In this document: piece after piece, positions 17,801 to 30,060 of the stretch
How the letters are laid out: each line of letters opens with the position of its first letter
How positions within the stretch are numbered: the stretch's first letter is position 1
Assembly (NCBI GenBank): GCA_944472155.2
Contig: OX235273.1
Coordinates: forward strand, 80,966,793-81,030,792
Length of the DNA: 64,000 nucleotides
Direction: 5' to 3'
Source: Trichobilharzia szidati
Taxonomy: Eukaryota > Platyhelminthes > Trematoda > Strigeidida > Schistosomatidae
Notes under the pieces: generated by a model
Databases searched by the model: none
Told to the model about the DNA's origin: nothing
Seen by the model: only the letters and a program-made list of their open reading frames with translations
Program-made: the position numbers and the translations under genes

Positions 17801-18054
17801 AAATTCAGTAACAGAATTTTTCTATGATGATTTGGGTCTGTTCAGCAGCTTATATTGGGTTCCAGGTTCTTGTCTGTAAAAAATCTGGGTTGGAATCCAT
17901 TCTTCATTCAGATTCTTCAGAGATTGTGTGTAGCTCATCATCAACAGATTCCTTGGTGCGTATTTTCTGGGTCCTTGAGGAGAAAGAATAGATGATGTCA
18001 AGGAACTTAATCCTAAGATCCTATTATTTCCAAAGACGCTGAGAATCGACAACT

Positions 18055-18310
18055 ATTAAGCACAGATATCGACTTTAATTCCAAAACACGACGGCTGACA
18101 AGAAATTTCATTCTTCGATTGTTAAAATCAGTATTCTGTACTCACTCTATAGACAAATGCTTTTAAAAAGGAATGTATTGCACTTTTATTCGAATTCTTT
18201 CGTTTTCTTCTAACTTGTACACGATCGATACACTCGAACGTTCAAGTTGCCCGCCAATGGCGATCAAAGCCAATAAACAAACGTTCAGTGTTCATAATCA
18301 CTGATAGATG
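18055..18310 (+). repeat. Dispersed LTR-like repeat (copy 1)
   Basis: Related to 38,250-38,540 on the other strand: shared phrases include gactttaattccaaaaca-like, ttttattcgaattctt, acttgtacacgatcgat and cgccaatggcgatcaa. The fuller copy begins with TGTCAGG, which suggests a solo LTR. No internal retroviral-type coding region is next to either copy. Confidence 0.4.
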
Positions 18311-18344
18311 AGTTTCCTTTTTTATTTACCAGAAATCAGTATAA

Positions 18345-19240
18345 AATAATCTATGCTCGTACAACCAAGTACAGGAACTCAACGATACCATACTTGGCCC
18401 GTGTTCTAAGCGACAGAGACAATGTTAAGCGTGAAACCTATAACTTGCTTTGTTATTAACAACATAATTTTAGGCTCTTTTATTTCTCTCTTATTTTGTA
18501 TTCATTAGTGAACTCCTTCTTCAAACATACTTAGCTACTGAAATTATCAACATTGGCTCACTTTTCGTACTTTACTGTATTCCTTCTTTTGTGTATCTAC
18601 TGGTTCCGACTATATTAGCACAATGAGTAGTACAAAATTGTCCTGTCATTAACCATCATGTAACTATTAGTTTTTGTGGTTGTTTTTCTTATTTTTTTAT
18701 TTTTTTCGGCAATATTAACTGACAATCATTGGTTGAGAACGCCATTGTTACCACACGAAAATTTCGTATTATGCAGGATTACTCACACTACCACTACAAA
18801 CACTGCATTAGACCTGACAATAAAAAACAAAACAACAACCCTGAAATGTAATTTTATGATTGTTTAGAGTTGTTTCAACTAAATTAACTGACCATCTTGG
18901 CGATAAACATTCCTAAATATCATTTCATAACTTCTTGTATGACTATAGCTTTACTGTCACCATGCATAATCATATCATTGCTTCAACTACCCAATACTGA
19001 GATATTATATGTTGTTTATTTTCCTTTCTACTTCTTGGTATTTTTTCGTATTTATAATTATTTTTGTGTTTATCTTGTTTGTTCTTTTTGCTGTTGGTGT
19101 CTTTAGATTTATTTTTTGTCAAATACTCCTTTTAAATGTTTGTAAAATTAGATGCAAATATTGTAGATATATGCTGAAAATTCCACACTGTACCACTAGT
19201 ACTGTTTCTGGAATAAAGCAAATTATCATTATTATTTACG
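18345..19240 (+). mobile_element. CR1-clade (SR1-like) LINE, 5'-truncated 3' end
   Basis: Starts within the C-terminal end of the LINE ORF (tatgctcgtacaaccaagta; compare 20,390) and continues through the 3' UTR to gtactgtttctggaataaag plus an (att)n tail. The plus frames 18,676-18,867 and 18,897-19,269 lie in UTR sequence and are not genes. It sits directly upstream of another CR1 copy in the same direction. Confidence 0.75.
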
Positions 19241-19369
19241 GCGGAGGGGGGGAGGGGGTAGAACTCTGAAAATTAATGAACTGTTCGTTCCATGTAGACT
19301 TTTAGGAGGTAGATCAGTACACGAATTTACAGCCTAGATGACGACTACTATGCGGAAAAGAAAACTTTC

Positions 19370-20880
19370 TGCTCTGCAGCGGTTTTACAAAGTTTCTCTA
19401 TGATCTGGATTTAACACAACAGTATTGTCTCATCATTAAATAAAGGTGCCAAATACGTCCGCTGCACGTTTCTCGACTTCACTTCTGCTTTCGACTCTGT
19501 ATCTAGATGTCTCTTGCTAAATAAGCTCTCTGTGACAAAAACTGAGTCCTGAGTCACAAACTGGTTGCATTCCTACTTCTCTAACAGAATGAAGTACACC
19601 GTATACAAAGGTAAATCCTCCTCTGCTGCGCTCACTGAAGCTGGTGTCCCCCAAGGTGCTGTACTCTCCCCACTTCTCTTTTCTTTCTTTCTACATGACT
19701 TACCATCTTCAAATGACATTAATTTTGTCAAATATGCTGACGACCTGACAGTATCTTTACCTGTCAAATGTCAAAGTGACTGCTCTAAAATAAATGGCTT
19801 CCTGTCAGAAATCAGTCAGTGGTCCAAGGTAAACGGTCTTACCTTAAACCTCTCAAAATACCAAACAGTCAATTTCACCTTTAGGCATAAATCCGACCTA
19901 AACAAACTGTTTGGCTCTCACGAGGTGTGCAACATTGATGGCACTGAAATAGAAACCAAGTCGGAAAATAAATACCTAGGCGTCATTCTATCTGCTGATC
20001 TCTCCTGGTCGTCTCATATCTTGACGATTTCTAAGAAAATATTCCGTCTTACCTTCTACATCAAGAAGTTAAAACATTCTGGTATAACCCATCCCTTACT
20101 CCTACAATTCGTTAACTCTCCCATTCTGCCTATTATTCTCAATTGTTCCCCCTTAGTTTTTACCGGGCTACTGAAGAAAGACTACAAAACATATTGCGTA
20201 GGATGTTAAATGTTGTCATCAGGGTAAGCAACGTGCCACTTAACCAGCTTGTTAATATTCTGGTTGACAGACACATGGACTCATGTGAAAAATGGGCCGA
20301 ATCCATTTTATCTAACTCACACCACCCTCTTCATTCACAACTCTCCCCTTGTATCTCATCAGGTAAAACCAGAAGCCTATATAGAAAACTATATGCTCGC
20401 ACCAGGAAGTACAAAAACTCAACCATATCCTACTTAGCTCATGTTCTGTGTGATAAAGAAAGCATTAGGCGTGACATCTATAATTCATTAAGTAGTCAGT
20501 AGAACAACTGGATCTCGTCTTTCCAACTCATATCATTTATAGGTACGACATTTTCTTTCTTTCTTTTCCTTTTCTCTCGCTCTTTTTTTTTCTCTTTTTT
20601 CTGTTATGTGCTGTTTTGTTTCTTTCTCTCGCTTACGCCAGTTAATAAGACAGCTCCCACTTTTCTAACACCTTCAAACACTGTTCAGCTTTACCTTTGC
20701 TACCGACATGTCAATATGTTGTTGTCATAATGAAGTGAGATTTCCTTAATCTATGTAGAATTTTATTTATTGATAACGTATTAATTGGATGCAATACTGT
20801 AGTAAAAATGCTGAGAATTGCATTCTGTATCACAAGTACTGTTTTGGAATAAAGCAAATTATTATTATTATTATTACATT
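19370..20880 (+). mobile_element. CR1-clade LINE, RT domain to 3' tail
   Basis: Contains the RT second half (see 19,565-20,209), the C-terminal region (20,143-20,502 in a different frame), a 3' UTR with C/T-rich runs near 20,540-20,640, and the tail ttttggaataaagcaaatta with (att)n. The start is 5'-truncated near RT motif A (F-L-D-F-T-S-A-F-D-S-V read at 19,468-19,500), with a stop at about 19,552. Confidence 0.85.
19565..20209 (+). pseudogene. CR1 RT fragment with Y-A-D-D box
   Basis: This 214-codon frame carries A-G-V-P-Q-G-A-V-L-S-P-L-L-F (RT motif B), F-V-K-Y-A-D-D-L-T-V (catalytic motif C, Tyr codon at 19,733), then L-G-V-I-L-S-A-D-L-S-W (motif E region). Motif A lies upstream past a stop codon. 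The frame shifts at about 20,160, and the remaining C-terminal part is read in another frame to 20,502. The RT would copy LINE RNA onto nicked DNA in the nucleus, but this copy is broken. Confidence 0.85.
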
Positions 20881-21617
20881 CGTCTTTCAATATTTTTCTT
20901 AATGTAATTATTTATCTCTTACAAAGTCAAGAATTATTATAGATCGATAATAGTTAAAGAAATCCTATTACTTATAAAGTAATTGTTTAAATTTATCAAT
21001 GAAATTTTTTTAAATATTGTTTATTGTATTGTTGATTAATTAAATGTTCAATGTGAACTTTAATTAAAATTTGAATGGATTTTGAAGAGCTGTTCGCCCT
21101 ATTGATCGTAGATATTCACAATTATTTGGCAGATAGTTGAAATACATATATGTAGGGGAATTAGTTGTAACTGATTTATTGTCCAATGTGTAGAATCTTT
21201 TTCTTTCTTTACAACAACAACAACCCTAACAGTACAGTGAATACTATTCATTAGTGTATGCGTGCTTGTGTTTGTTTGTGTACTTTTTTCTAGTCAGTTG
21301 GTAAGATGTTTAAATCATAGAAGTGAACATTATAACTGAAAGTACAAAATTATTATAAAATATACTGGTATATATTCAATAGATAAACAGTGTGATAGTA
21401 TAAAATTCAATTTTCTAAAATAGAACTTCACGACAACAGTCAACAAATTAAGGATATATACAAACATATAAGGGCGAAAGAGGGAAATTAAATTTAAACT
21501 GCAAGCTGATCTTGATATCAGTAATTGTTACCCATTTGCTGTTATCTTTGACCTGTTTTATTTTCACTTCAGAAAAGAGATATTGATATGATAGTAGAAC
21601 TTGCACAGTTTAGTTTT
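20881..21617. other. No recognisable feature
   Basis: AT-rich. No frame over 60 codons and no repeat shared with other parts of the window noticed. Confidence 0.4.
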
Positions 21618-21849
21618 TTTTACTCCTTCACATTCCCAGTGGAACGTCGGGGCTTCAAGCTAGAGGCTTGAAGTTTTCTCTGTGGCAGCGTTTATTTTTA
21701 GGGAATAGGGTTGATAGTCTCAGGCCCAACCTTTCTTATTTGCCAGCTTCATTTCTGGCCTAGCGAAGTAAAGGAGTGCGTCGGTGGCCGGAGACCGAAC
21801 CCCGGACCATGTGCGTGGTCGGTGAGCGCTGTGCCGCTGACACACTGGA
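21618..21849 (-). mobile_element. R-SINE, full length, minus strand
   Basis: Minus strand: head (gtgtcagcggcacagcgct; gggttcggtctccgg as B box), body (ctttacttcgctaggcc, cctgagactatcaaccc) and tail (cttgaagccccgacgttcc) with an A-rich end. It is directly followed by an RTE copy on the same strand. Confidence 0.75.
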
Positions 21850-21854
21850 CAGTT

Positions 21855-22900
21855 TATTATTATTGTTCCCTTGGGTTCCTAGTGGAACATAGGACTTCAA
21901 ATACACGTCTCCACTTGCTTCTGTCTTCTGCTCTACTTTTCACCTGCATCCATGTTAGTCCATACTGTCTCAACTCCTCTTCACACGATCTCCTCCATGT
22001 CACCCTTGCACTGACGTCCCACTCGCCGCTTCCCTCCAGGGTTCCAATCGAGCACTAGCCTGACGCGCGATGTCACCCAGCTGCCTCCTCAGCCACGAGT
22101 GTCCAATCCACCTCCACTTCTGTCTCCTGCATATTTGTTGAGCGATTGGTTCTTGTTTTGTTTGTTCCCATAGATTGTTTCTTGTTGGTGATTCTTTCCA
22201 GTAATCTGATCTTCAGTATAGGGTGAAGACAGCTGTTGATAAAGGTCTGCAACAGGCTGTTGGAAATGCTGATTCTTTTTGACCCGCCGCCAAGTTTCTG
22301 ATCTGTATAGAAGAAGTGACTGACTTGACGTTTGTATTGCAGGTCCGAATTTTGTTGTTGATGCAGGCTGAGTGACAGTGGAAGATTTCCAGATTGGTTT
22401 CAGGTTGATGAATGTGTTTCTCGCCTTCCTGATTCCCGATTTGACATCCTCGTCCGTTCCATGTGCCTGTAGTTGAGACAATGCTCCCTAGATAAGTGAA
22501 GTGAATGAAGTAACCAACCTCTTTCAAATCCCTCCCGTTGATGGTGATTGGCGCTGGATGTTGCTGTTGTTGTTGTTGGTTGGTTATTTTCATAACCTCC
22601 GTCTTGTCTATGTTCACACTTGGTCCTGTCTTTGCTGCTTCTTCGACCAGTTTGTCGGTTTTCGCTTGTAAGTCTTCGATTTTGTGTGACATCAAACATA
22701 AATCATCCACGCGCGAAATCCAGGTCTTCTAGGTTCTTCACGTCAGTCCAGGATATCCCTGTCTTCTCGTTTCACACTGTCTAACGCATAATCCAGTCCA
22801 CCACAATTAGGAATATCATTGGTGATAATAAGCACCCTTGTCTGACTCCTGTGTTTACTCCAAACGCCTCACTGGACAGTTTAGTAGAGCTTAATTACAT
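21855..22900 (-). mobile_element. RTE LINE, RT motif C region to 3' end
   Basis: One of the longer RTE copies. Minus frames 22,213-22,710 and 22,089-22,481 cover D-D-L-C-L-M-S-H-K (just after the F-A-D-D motif), I-D-K-T-E-V-M-K-I, F-T-Y-L-G-S-I-V-S-T, and the W-R-R-V-K-K region. The two frames overlap by a frameshift. A CAACAA-repeat codes a poly-Q insert near 22,560. The 3' end is gaagtcctatgttccacta, with an (aat)n tail. Confidence 0.85.
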
Positions 22901-23195
22901 GCTAACTGATGAAGAGCCTGCCTGAGGTAATCGTGGTTTGACAGACTATTATTATTATTATAGCTGATAACTGAAGCTTAAATAATAATCTAAGTCGCGG
23001 TAAGTTTCCAGCTATCAGCACTCTACATGTTAAGCTTCTAAACACCATCCACCACACAAAATTCCATGCCTGTCTATTTACTTGGTGTAGGATACAGTTA
23101 TATAAGGATACAATGGATAATAGTCACTCTGAGCATTACTCAAACAGGCAGATATTGATGAAATAAGTAATTTAGAAAAAAACGCTTAAGGTAGT
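22901..23195. other. No recognisable feature
   Basis: Holds a short (att)n near 22,948 and otherwise nothing recognised. Confidence 0.4.
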
Positions 23196-23490
23196 TCTTC
23201 CACATGGTTCAAAGACCTGGCATGTCATCAGAAGCATTTCCAACAGCCTGCTGTAGACTTCTATCAACAGCTTCCTTTTCTCCTAGCTCCATATTGAAGA
23301 TCAGGCGACCAGAAAGAATTAAAAACAAGGAACCCTACAGTGCAATGAACCAACCAAGAATCCATTGCCGAGTAAATATAGGCAATAGTGGAGTCAGTTG
23401 GAAAGAGGACTATGAAGAACAGGGTGAAATGAAGATGTGCAGCTGAAGCCCATTTCGAACTCAAGGGAGTAATAATATAAATAAGTAATA
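23196..23490 (+). mobile_element. RTE LINE 3' end, small copy
   Basis: Plus frame 23,204-23,446 is RTE C-terminal sequence with internal deletions. It ends gctgaagcccatttcgaact and an (aat)n tail. Strongly diverged. Confidence 0.65.
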
Positions 23491-23711
23491 GTAATAATAG
23501 AAAGACGCTCAGCGCTATTGTGATACACCCATCGACCCACCACAATCACTCTGTGTGGTGGAATAAAGTTACGTGAAGAGAAGGACTGACTGACTGCTGA
23601 ATCTTCTTTCTTCGAATGACTCAACATCCATTGCAGATGTTTAGAAGGCATTACAATAACAATAACATTGACAGGATAATTCACCTTAAAAAATTTTAAA
23701 AATTAATGTAT

Positions 23712-24290
23712 TATTATTGTACCCTTTAATTCCTAGAGGAACATAGGGCTTAAGCCGTGCGTTTCCATTGCATTCGGTTCTCTGCTACAGTCTTCACCTG
23801 GCTCCAAGTCTGCCCAAACGTTTTCATCTCCTCTTCACATCACCTCCTCCAAGCCACCCACCCTCACACTGACGACCAACTCGCCACTTCCCTTTCGGTC
23901 GGGTTCCACTCGAGCAATGGCTTGTCTAGTGATGTCACTTGATGCATTGTTTCCTCAGAGTATGACCAGCCAATCCACCTCCATTTCTTCCTGCCTATTT
24001 GTTTCACAATCGGTTCCAGCTGTGTTGGTGCGCTCCCAGAGATCCCTGTTGCTGATCTCTTCTGGCCAGCCATCTGATCTTGAGTGGAGCATTTAGCGAA
24101 GACAACTGTAAATGAAGGTCTGTAGTTTGTTTGAGATGCTGTTTATGACGTGCAGTGCAAGTCTCTGATCCGTATAGTGAGTAACACTGACTTCACATTG
24201 GAGTTGAAAATCCGGATCTTATTTTTGATGCTGAGTGCTGTTGACCTCCACTTAGACTTGAGAGTAGTGAAAGCTTGTCTTAATTAATGT
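23712..24290 (-). mobile_element. RTE LINE 3' end, first subfamily
   Basis: Minus frame 23,864-24,073 holds R-K-K-W-R-W-I-G-W-S-Y. The segment is the same as at 2,960-3,562, and the 3' end is taagccctatgttcctcta with (aat)n. 5'-truncated at about 24,290. 23,491-23,711 shows nothing recognised. Confidence 0.8.
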
Positions 24291-24485
24291 ATAGAATTTT
24301 GAATTTACTTTGACATGATGATGAGTAATAAACTGTCATGGGAACGTTACCCATTAGATGCTACTATGTGTTGTTACATACAAACAGATTAACATGAAAT
24401 TAAATAGTGACACTTGTTAGTTCTTTGTTTCTAGAGTCTTGACTGTTCGTTCCAAGTCATTTGAATATCCTTATCTCGTATGTAT

Positions 24486-25345
24486 TGTCACTATTCCCTT
24501 GGGTTCTGAGTTGAACATACAGTTTCAACAACACATCGCCACTTTCTTCTATTTTTTGCCATCCTCTTTAGCGGGTTAGCCACGCGATTGCTTACAATCT
24601 TAGATCTCATCCTCCTCCTCCAACTCACATGATCTCCTCCATGTCATCGACGACCCACTGATTGTTTCCCATTCACCTTCCACTTGAACGATGGCCTGCA
24701 TGTCGCGCTATGTCATTCGACGCTATCCTCAGAGGCGCTTGCTTAATCCATCTCCATTTTCCCCTACATAATTGTTGTTGAGCAGTCAACCCTTTTTCCT
24801 TTGGTTTGTTGCCAGTCAGAGTTTATTGCTGGTAATTCTGTCTGACCGACTGGCCAGCCATTTGATCTTCAGTATGCAGTCAGTGAAGGTGACAGCTATT
24901 GATAAAAGCTTGAAGCAGCCTGCTGGAAATCCTTTTCATGATGAGTCAGCCAAGCTGCTTCTTCTATAAAGAATTGACTTGGCATTTGTGTTGAAAATCC
25001 GAATCTTGTTCCTTATGCTGAGTGACAGCGGAAGATTTGCAAACTGCTTTCAGGTTGATGAAGACGTCTCTTGCCTTTCCGATTCTCGCTGGCTGTTGCC
25101 TGTGGTTGGAACGATGCTTCCTAGGCAGAAAAGTCAAGGAATTAACCTCTGTCAAATCTCTCCCGTTGATGATGATTGATGCTGGTTGTTGTTGCTGTTA
25201 CTGCGTGAATATCTCCATCACCTCCGTCTTCTCTATGGTTCAACTGGAGTCCTATCTTCGCTGCTTCTTCAGTCTCGTACGATTTAACCATATAATCTGA
25301 AAGCATGGATGCATTTATCAAGTAGATTATCAATAATATGATCAA
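24486..25345 (-). mobile_element. RTE LINE, third subfamily
   Basis: Minus frames 24,964-25,155 and 25,142-25,345 carry R-K-H-R-S-N-H-R, I-G-K-A-R-D-V-F-I-N-L-K (a family phrase) and the region after motif C. The tail end at 24,486-24,540 is the diverged form gaaactgtatgttcaac. Frames are broken throughout. Confidence 0.75.
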
Positions 25346-25494
25346 GAGTTCACCGTTTGGTATGATACTACAAGTCAGATCATCGTTCTAACTATTGATC
25401 ACTATCTTATTAGGTTGTATCCATCTTCTGTACCGCGATCACCTCAGATAGGATATGACCGACAGTGTTACCACTATGAACACCCACCAGCATG

Positions 25495-25700
25495 AATGTC
25501 GAAAGAAGAACCACGAACAGTCAACAGTTCAGCTACTTCTAGTTACTCACCATCAGCTCAGACTCCTTTTAAAGTCATATATAATGTAAGATCAAACCAT
25601 CCAAAAGAATTTCCACTACATCTTCAAACAGCTGAAACTCTTACAATCAACAAAAAGAAACCAGGTTCTTTAAATGATATCAATCCGTGGACAAACTCGA
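25495..25700 (+). pseudogene. PLE C-terminal scrap
   Basis: Frame 25,496-25,705 includes P-F-K-V-I-Y-N-V-R-S-N-H-P and L-Q-T-A-E-T-L-T-I, matching the PLE C-terminal helix of the P4 and P1 elements. The GIY-YIG core is absent. Its end at about 25,675 resembles the H2 tail (gatatcaatccgtgg). Confidence 0.5.
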
Positions 25701-25787
25701 AATAACTCTTGAAAAACATCCTTATTTGTCATACACTTTGATTTGTGTTTTGATACTGAGTGGTAATGACCTCTGACCTTTATATTA

Positions 25788-26165
25788 TCAATTAATACTG
25801 TACATATACATCCGTAAATAAGTGTAGAGCTTAGAAATTGAGTTAGGAAGAGAGATCGTTTCGCTAACTTGATTTGCATTCTTGATGCATATTATAAGGT
25901 AATTTTTTGCAACTTCAAATTTGTAATAAAATAGCGGTGCATAATCTTGAGTGTACTTCTCCAGCGAGGATAGAAAATAAGAGGGAAACTTTACTCCTAT
26001 CTCCCTCAATCTATACATAACTTTAACTTTTTTTCTTAAAAAAAGGTTGTGAAATTTGTCAGCTTGAGAAAAATGAATACTGGCATAATTCGTCCGTTTG
26101 TTCTTTAGTCTTTTTTTCGTAACTTTACGGTAGATGTGATCGCTATTCATGCTGTAATAAGGCAT
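25788..26165 (-). other. Unassigned 125-codon open frame
   Basis: This is one of the longest frames in the window that I cannot link to a repeat. The product would be basic and rich in Lys, Tyr and Ile, with no signal peptide, no membrane segment and no motif I know. Codons follow the AT-rich base composition, so it may be chance or an old transposon piece. No function assigned. Confidence 0.2.
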
Positions 26166-26269
26166 TTATCTGTACTACCTTCGAACTTGTTGAAATTTTT
26201 GGGTTTCAAGTTTATATCACAGATTGACAACATTCAGAAAACCACTGGAAACCGGAAAGTACTAGACAC

Positions 26270-26660
26270 ATGTTTTATCCTAGTTTGGGACTCTTATTTA
26301 GGATGAATTTGCCTGGAGTTCTCTTGAGAAGTCATGACTAGTGAGGTCCACCAGGTCGGATGCTATAACAAGTACTCGTCGATGAAATTAAGTGAAAGTG
26401 GTACTACCCATCGTGAATTGACAGAAAATTCATGGATGGGCCTTTGGATTTCGTCCAGCTGGTTGAATGATCAGCAGGTTCATCTCTGAACTTGAAGGTT
26501 TTGGGTTAGATCCCTGGTGGTAGGGTGGCGAGCGCGTGCCACCGGCTTAAAAGTCTCAAACTAGGAAGAAGTCGATGTCCAGTACTCCCAGGTTTTCAGT
26601 GGTCCCCTAAGTGAAGTCACTTTATGATCTAACCTAAAAATCTCTGCGTTACCGGATTGC
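26270..26660 (+). mobile_element. H2 ribozyme repeat, diverged
   Basis: Leader (gagaagtcatgactagtgag), head with damaged B box (gggttagatccc), hammerhead remnant (agtctcaaactaggaagaag, then gatgtccagtactccc) and tail. Box 1 is lost (TTAAAAG). A separate minus scrap (cctagtttgggact) sits at about 26,279. Confidence 0.6.
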
Positions 26661-27189
26661 ATTTCACCTGCTAAATTTACGAGAGTCTGACTGCTAATGA
26701 ATGCAACTCGGTGACCAGCATTTCGTTGGTCTCCACCTCCCATCAAACAGTACTTCACTCAGAATATATTAATCACTGAAGCAGAACTGGTATCTCACCG
26801 GCAACCCGATAACACAGCTTCAAACAGCATCATGCCGGCGATTTACAGTCCCTAGAATCAAAACTTATAGTGACTCCTTTTCTTCGTTTCAACTGCAGTG
26901 CATACCCAATGACAACCTGAAATTTCTTCACAATTTAGAAGTTAAAACACTTTCACAAGAAGTTGCGGACTAAATGACAGTCACCTGTGAAGTTGATTAA
27001 ATGTGATCGTCTTATCTGTATTACACTATACACCAACACTTTATGTATATCAAAGTTATCTGAGCAACTAACTGATATTCCTGACGATTATTTTAAAAAA
27101 ATTCAAACTAGACTAATCTCCAGCTCTCGTTAACTTCAACTGTGCTTGTAAATCCACAAGTACATGTGGAAACAGTTAAGCAGAAAGAA
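26661..27189. other. No recognisable feature
   Basis: No frame or repeat recognised. Confidence 0.4.
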
Positions 27190-28790
27190 GTGAGGGCTGG
27201 CTGTCAGCAAGGATTCTTGAATATATACTCAGGAGTCTATATCTTAGATTTTTAGCATAATTTAGAAGCTCCACAGCATGGTACACATCTGGAAGAAGAT
27301 TCCAAGTCAACACAGAAGATTCTTTTGAGGCATGACCCCAACCAGTTTACTTGTAAACATAGTAGGTGTACCTTAGATGCCGCTGTTGTTCTGTATCATA
27401 ATATAGTCTCTAGTTTAGATAGGGGAGCCAAATATGTTCGGTGTGCCTTCCTCGACTACACATCTGCATTTGACTCTGTTCCTATGTCTCTCTTGCTAAG
27501 TAAGCTTGCTGCAACACAGACTGAGAGCTGGACAAATAAGTGGCTGCATTCCTATTTTTATGATAGGAAGCAATACACCGTCTACAATGGAAAGTCCTCC
27601 ACTACCTCACTTACTTTAGCTAGTGTTTCTCAAGGTGCTGTTCTTTCTCCTTTTTTGTTTTCTTTCTTCTTACATGACTTGCCTCATTCTGATGTAGCCA
27701 CTTTTGTCAAGTGTGCTGATGACCTCTCTGTCTCCATGCCTGTCAACTCTCAGTCAGATTGTTCCAAATTAAATAACTTTCTCTCGGAAATTAGTCAGTG
27801 GTCCTCTTCAAACGGTCTTAAGCTGAATCCGTCTATTTGTCAGGTAGTAAATTTCACTTTCAGACGAAAATATGACCTACAACAACTAGCTAGCTCACCT
27901 AGTCCCACTATCATTGACGGCATAGAGGTTGAAACTACATCTAATGTCAGGTACCTTACACTTAGTATTTCCTCCGATCTTTCCTGGTCCTCTCACATCT
28001 TGCTTGTTACTAGAAAGACGTTTCGCATAACGTTCTACGTTAGGAAGTTAAGGCAGTCTGGTATAAAGCAGTCTTTGCCTTCTCAATTTGTGAACTCTTG
28101 TATTCTACCCATCCCTCTTTACTGCTTCCCATTAATCTTTCCTGGACTACTTAAGAAAGATTTTGCTTTGCTGCGTAGGGCACTAAAAGCTGTTAGTAGG
28201 GGAAGTGGGATTTCGTTAAACCAACTGGTTAACACCATTGTGGATAGACATATAATGTCATGTAAGAAACTAGAGAATACTATATTGTCAGACCCCGAAC
28301 ACCCTCTCTATATGCAGCTCTCTCCTTGCATTTCATCTGGTAGAACTAGAAGCAACTATAGGAGGCTATATGCCAGGACTACCAAGTACAAAACTCCACA
28401 ATACCTTATCTGGCACAGCTGTTATGTGATGAGAAATCCGTTAGGTACGACACGATCACCTTACTGCGTGCGGCACTCTAACAAATAGTTCCCATTAGCT
28501 TTTGTTCTCCTTTCTTTGTTACTATTATATTGTTGCTCACATATTTTATTACACACTAATTAATATTTCATATCCTGTGGTGCATTGTTTAAATATGTGA
28601 ATGCAATGCTGTTCTTTTTTATTTCTGTTATTTTTCTTTTTTTCTTTTTGTTGTTGTTGCTTTTTATTTTTAAAATCTTATAAAAAATTATGAGGTAATT
28701 AGATGCAATATTGTAATGCAAGCTGAAAATTCCATACCTGTACCACAAATACTGTTTGGAATAAAGCTATTATTATTATTTTATTATTTA
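27190..28790 (+). mobile_element. CR1-clade LINE, RT domain to 3' tail
   Basis: Begins in sequence upstream of RT motif A (R-I-L-E-Y-I read at about 27,210, then stops), contains the 387-codon frame below, and ends with a 3' UTR whose last part (gctgaaaattccatacctg, aatactgtttggaataaag) and (att)n tail define the family end. 5'-truncated. Confidence 0.85.
27325..28488 (+). pseudogene. CR1 reverse transcriptase, 387 codons, catalytic box altered
   Basis: Readable motifs in order: A-F-L-D-Y-T-S-A-F-D-S-V (motif A, with its Asp), S-V-S-Q-G-A-V-L-S-P-F-L-F (motif B, P changed to S), F-V-K-C-A-D-D-L-S-V (motif C, where Y is replaced by C at 27,712), then the motif E region and the C-terminal basic region. 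The endonuclease domain is missing, so this is a 5'-truncated copy. The last about 20 residues differ from the other copies because of a frame change near 28,440. It is open but unlikely to be active. Confidence 0.85.
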
Positions 28791-29290
28791 TTTATTTATA
28801 AAACACCTCACGACTACTTCAAATTACTGCAGTTGTGACCATCTGAAGAGTTAAACCTGAATTACTTGTGCAAGAAAAGAAACCATTGCCAACTTATCAC
28901 TACCTTGGTAAGTATTGACTCGTTCACCTTGACCTATGGAAGTTTTATTTTATTTTTATGACTTAACTTGATAATTGCATTCATCTATTTCCTTACTATT
29001 AATATCTTTGTTATATTTGACCTCTTTCATTAGTTACTAATATGAAATTCTTTGATTACTGGGTGGACTTCATCATATTAATCAGTTGTAGCCACTGAGA
29101 GACAATTATTGGTAATAATAAGTGGCAGTGGTAATAATTCATAAATTAACACAAGTTAGGATTTATTTATGCCCCATGAGTATGTAAACTGCAATATGCA
29201 ATAAACAGCAGCTGTTCGGTGATTCTGTCGATGAAGTAGGTTCAAAATTATATCTACCTTATAACCAATAAAATCCCCAGCAGTCTCAGT
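28791..29290. other. No recognisable feature
   Basis: AT-rich; nothing recognised. Confidence 0.4.
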
Positions 29291-29294
29291 TTTA

Positions 29295-30060
29295 AAGCTT
29301 TTGTGAATTATTATTTAATTGGTTGGAGGATTTCATCATGAGCTGACATCAGTTAGAGAAACATTGGAAAATTGACAGGGAGTACTGCCAGACAGCTGTT
29401 TCGCCAACCTACTTTGGGACACTTAGGCAGTGCGCATCCACCACAGGAGGTTCGAACCCACGACCTTCTGGTTACAAGGTCAGCAAGCGCATAGACCATT
29501 AAGCCACTGGAACCCGCCGATCCAATGGCCACTGCATGAGTTCCCACCTCTGCTAATTCATGACATAGCGTGACCACTTCACAATGTTTTTTTCGATGAG
29601 TTACTGCCTCACCTTCAACCTGCTGTGCCATACTGGTCATGGCTTCCCACTAGAACCCCAGGTAACTACCTACCTGAATAGAGCCAGTCCCTAGTGAGCG
29701 TCAGATCGATTTTAAAGCATTGGTTTTTGCAGGGATTTTGTTCGATTGGTTGGAGGATGAACTGGATGGACCTCACTGGCCACGACTTCTCACTAGAATT
29801 AATTCCAAGAAACAGGAAGTTAGAATTCATGGGCCGTTGTATCGGGTCCCATTGGCTTAATGGTATACGAGCTAGCTCGCCTTGTAACCGGAGAGTCCTG
29901 CACTCGAACCTCCGGTGGTGGGTGTGTACGGCTGAGTAGCCAGTCCCAAACTAGGCTAGCGAAACAGCTGTCCAGAACTCTCCGGGGGTTTTCCAATGTT
30001 TCTCTAATTGATGTCAGCTCATGATGAAATCCACTAACCAATCAAACGAATTCCCCACTA
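29295..30060. mobile_element. Two H2 units, opposed
   Basis: Minus unit about 29,295-29,735: tail, hammerhead (29,383-29,440), head, leader and the inter-unit link (ggtaactacctacctgaat), then the start of a second minus unit. Plus unit about 29,745-30,060: leader, head, hammerhead (about 29,925-29,980) and tail. In the minus unit box 1 is CCTAAGT. In the plus unit box 1 is CTGAGTA (G8 to T) with a longer stem II region (agcc/ggct). Both are probably inactive. Confidence 0.75.

Noticed and set aside
18676..19269. Hydrophobic membrane-protein frames
   Set aside because: They lie in the T-rich 3' UTR of a CR1 LINE; the hydrophobic residues come from TTT/ATT codons.
22089..22481. Separate RTE gene
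   Set aside because: It overlaps 22,213-22,710 in another frame and is the same LINE ORF after a frameshift.
25788..26165. Host gene of 125 codons
   Set aside because: No start context, no homologous motif and composition as expected for AT-rich DNA; kept only as an unassigned frame.
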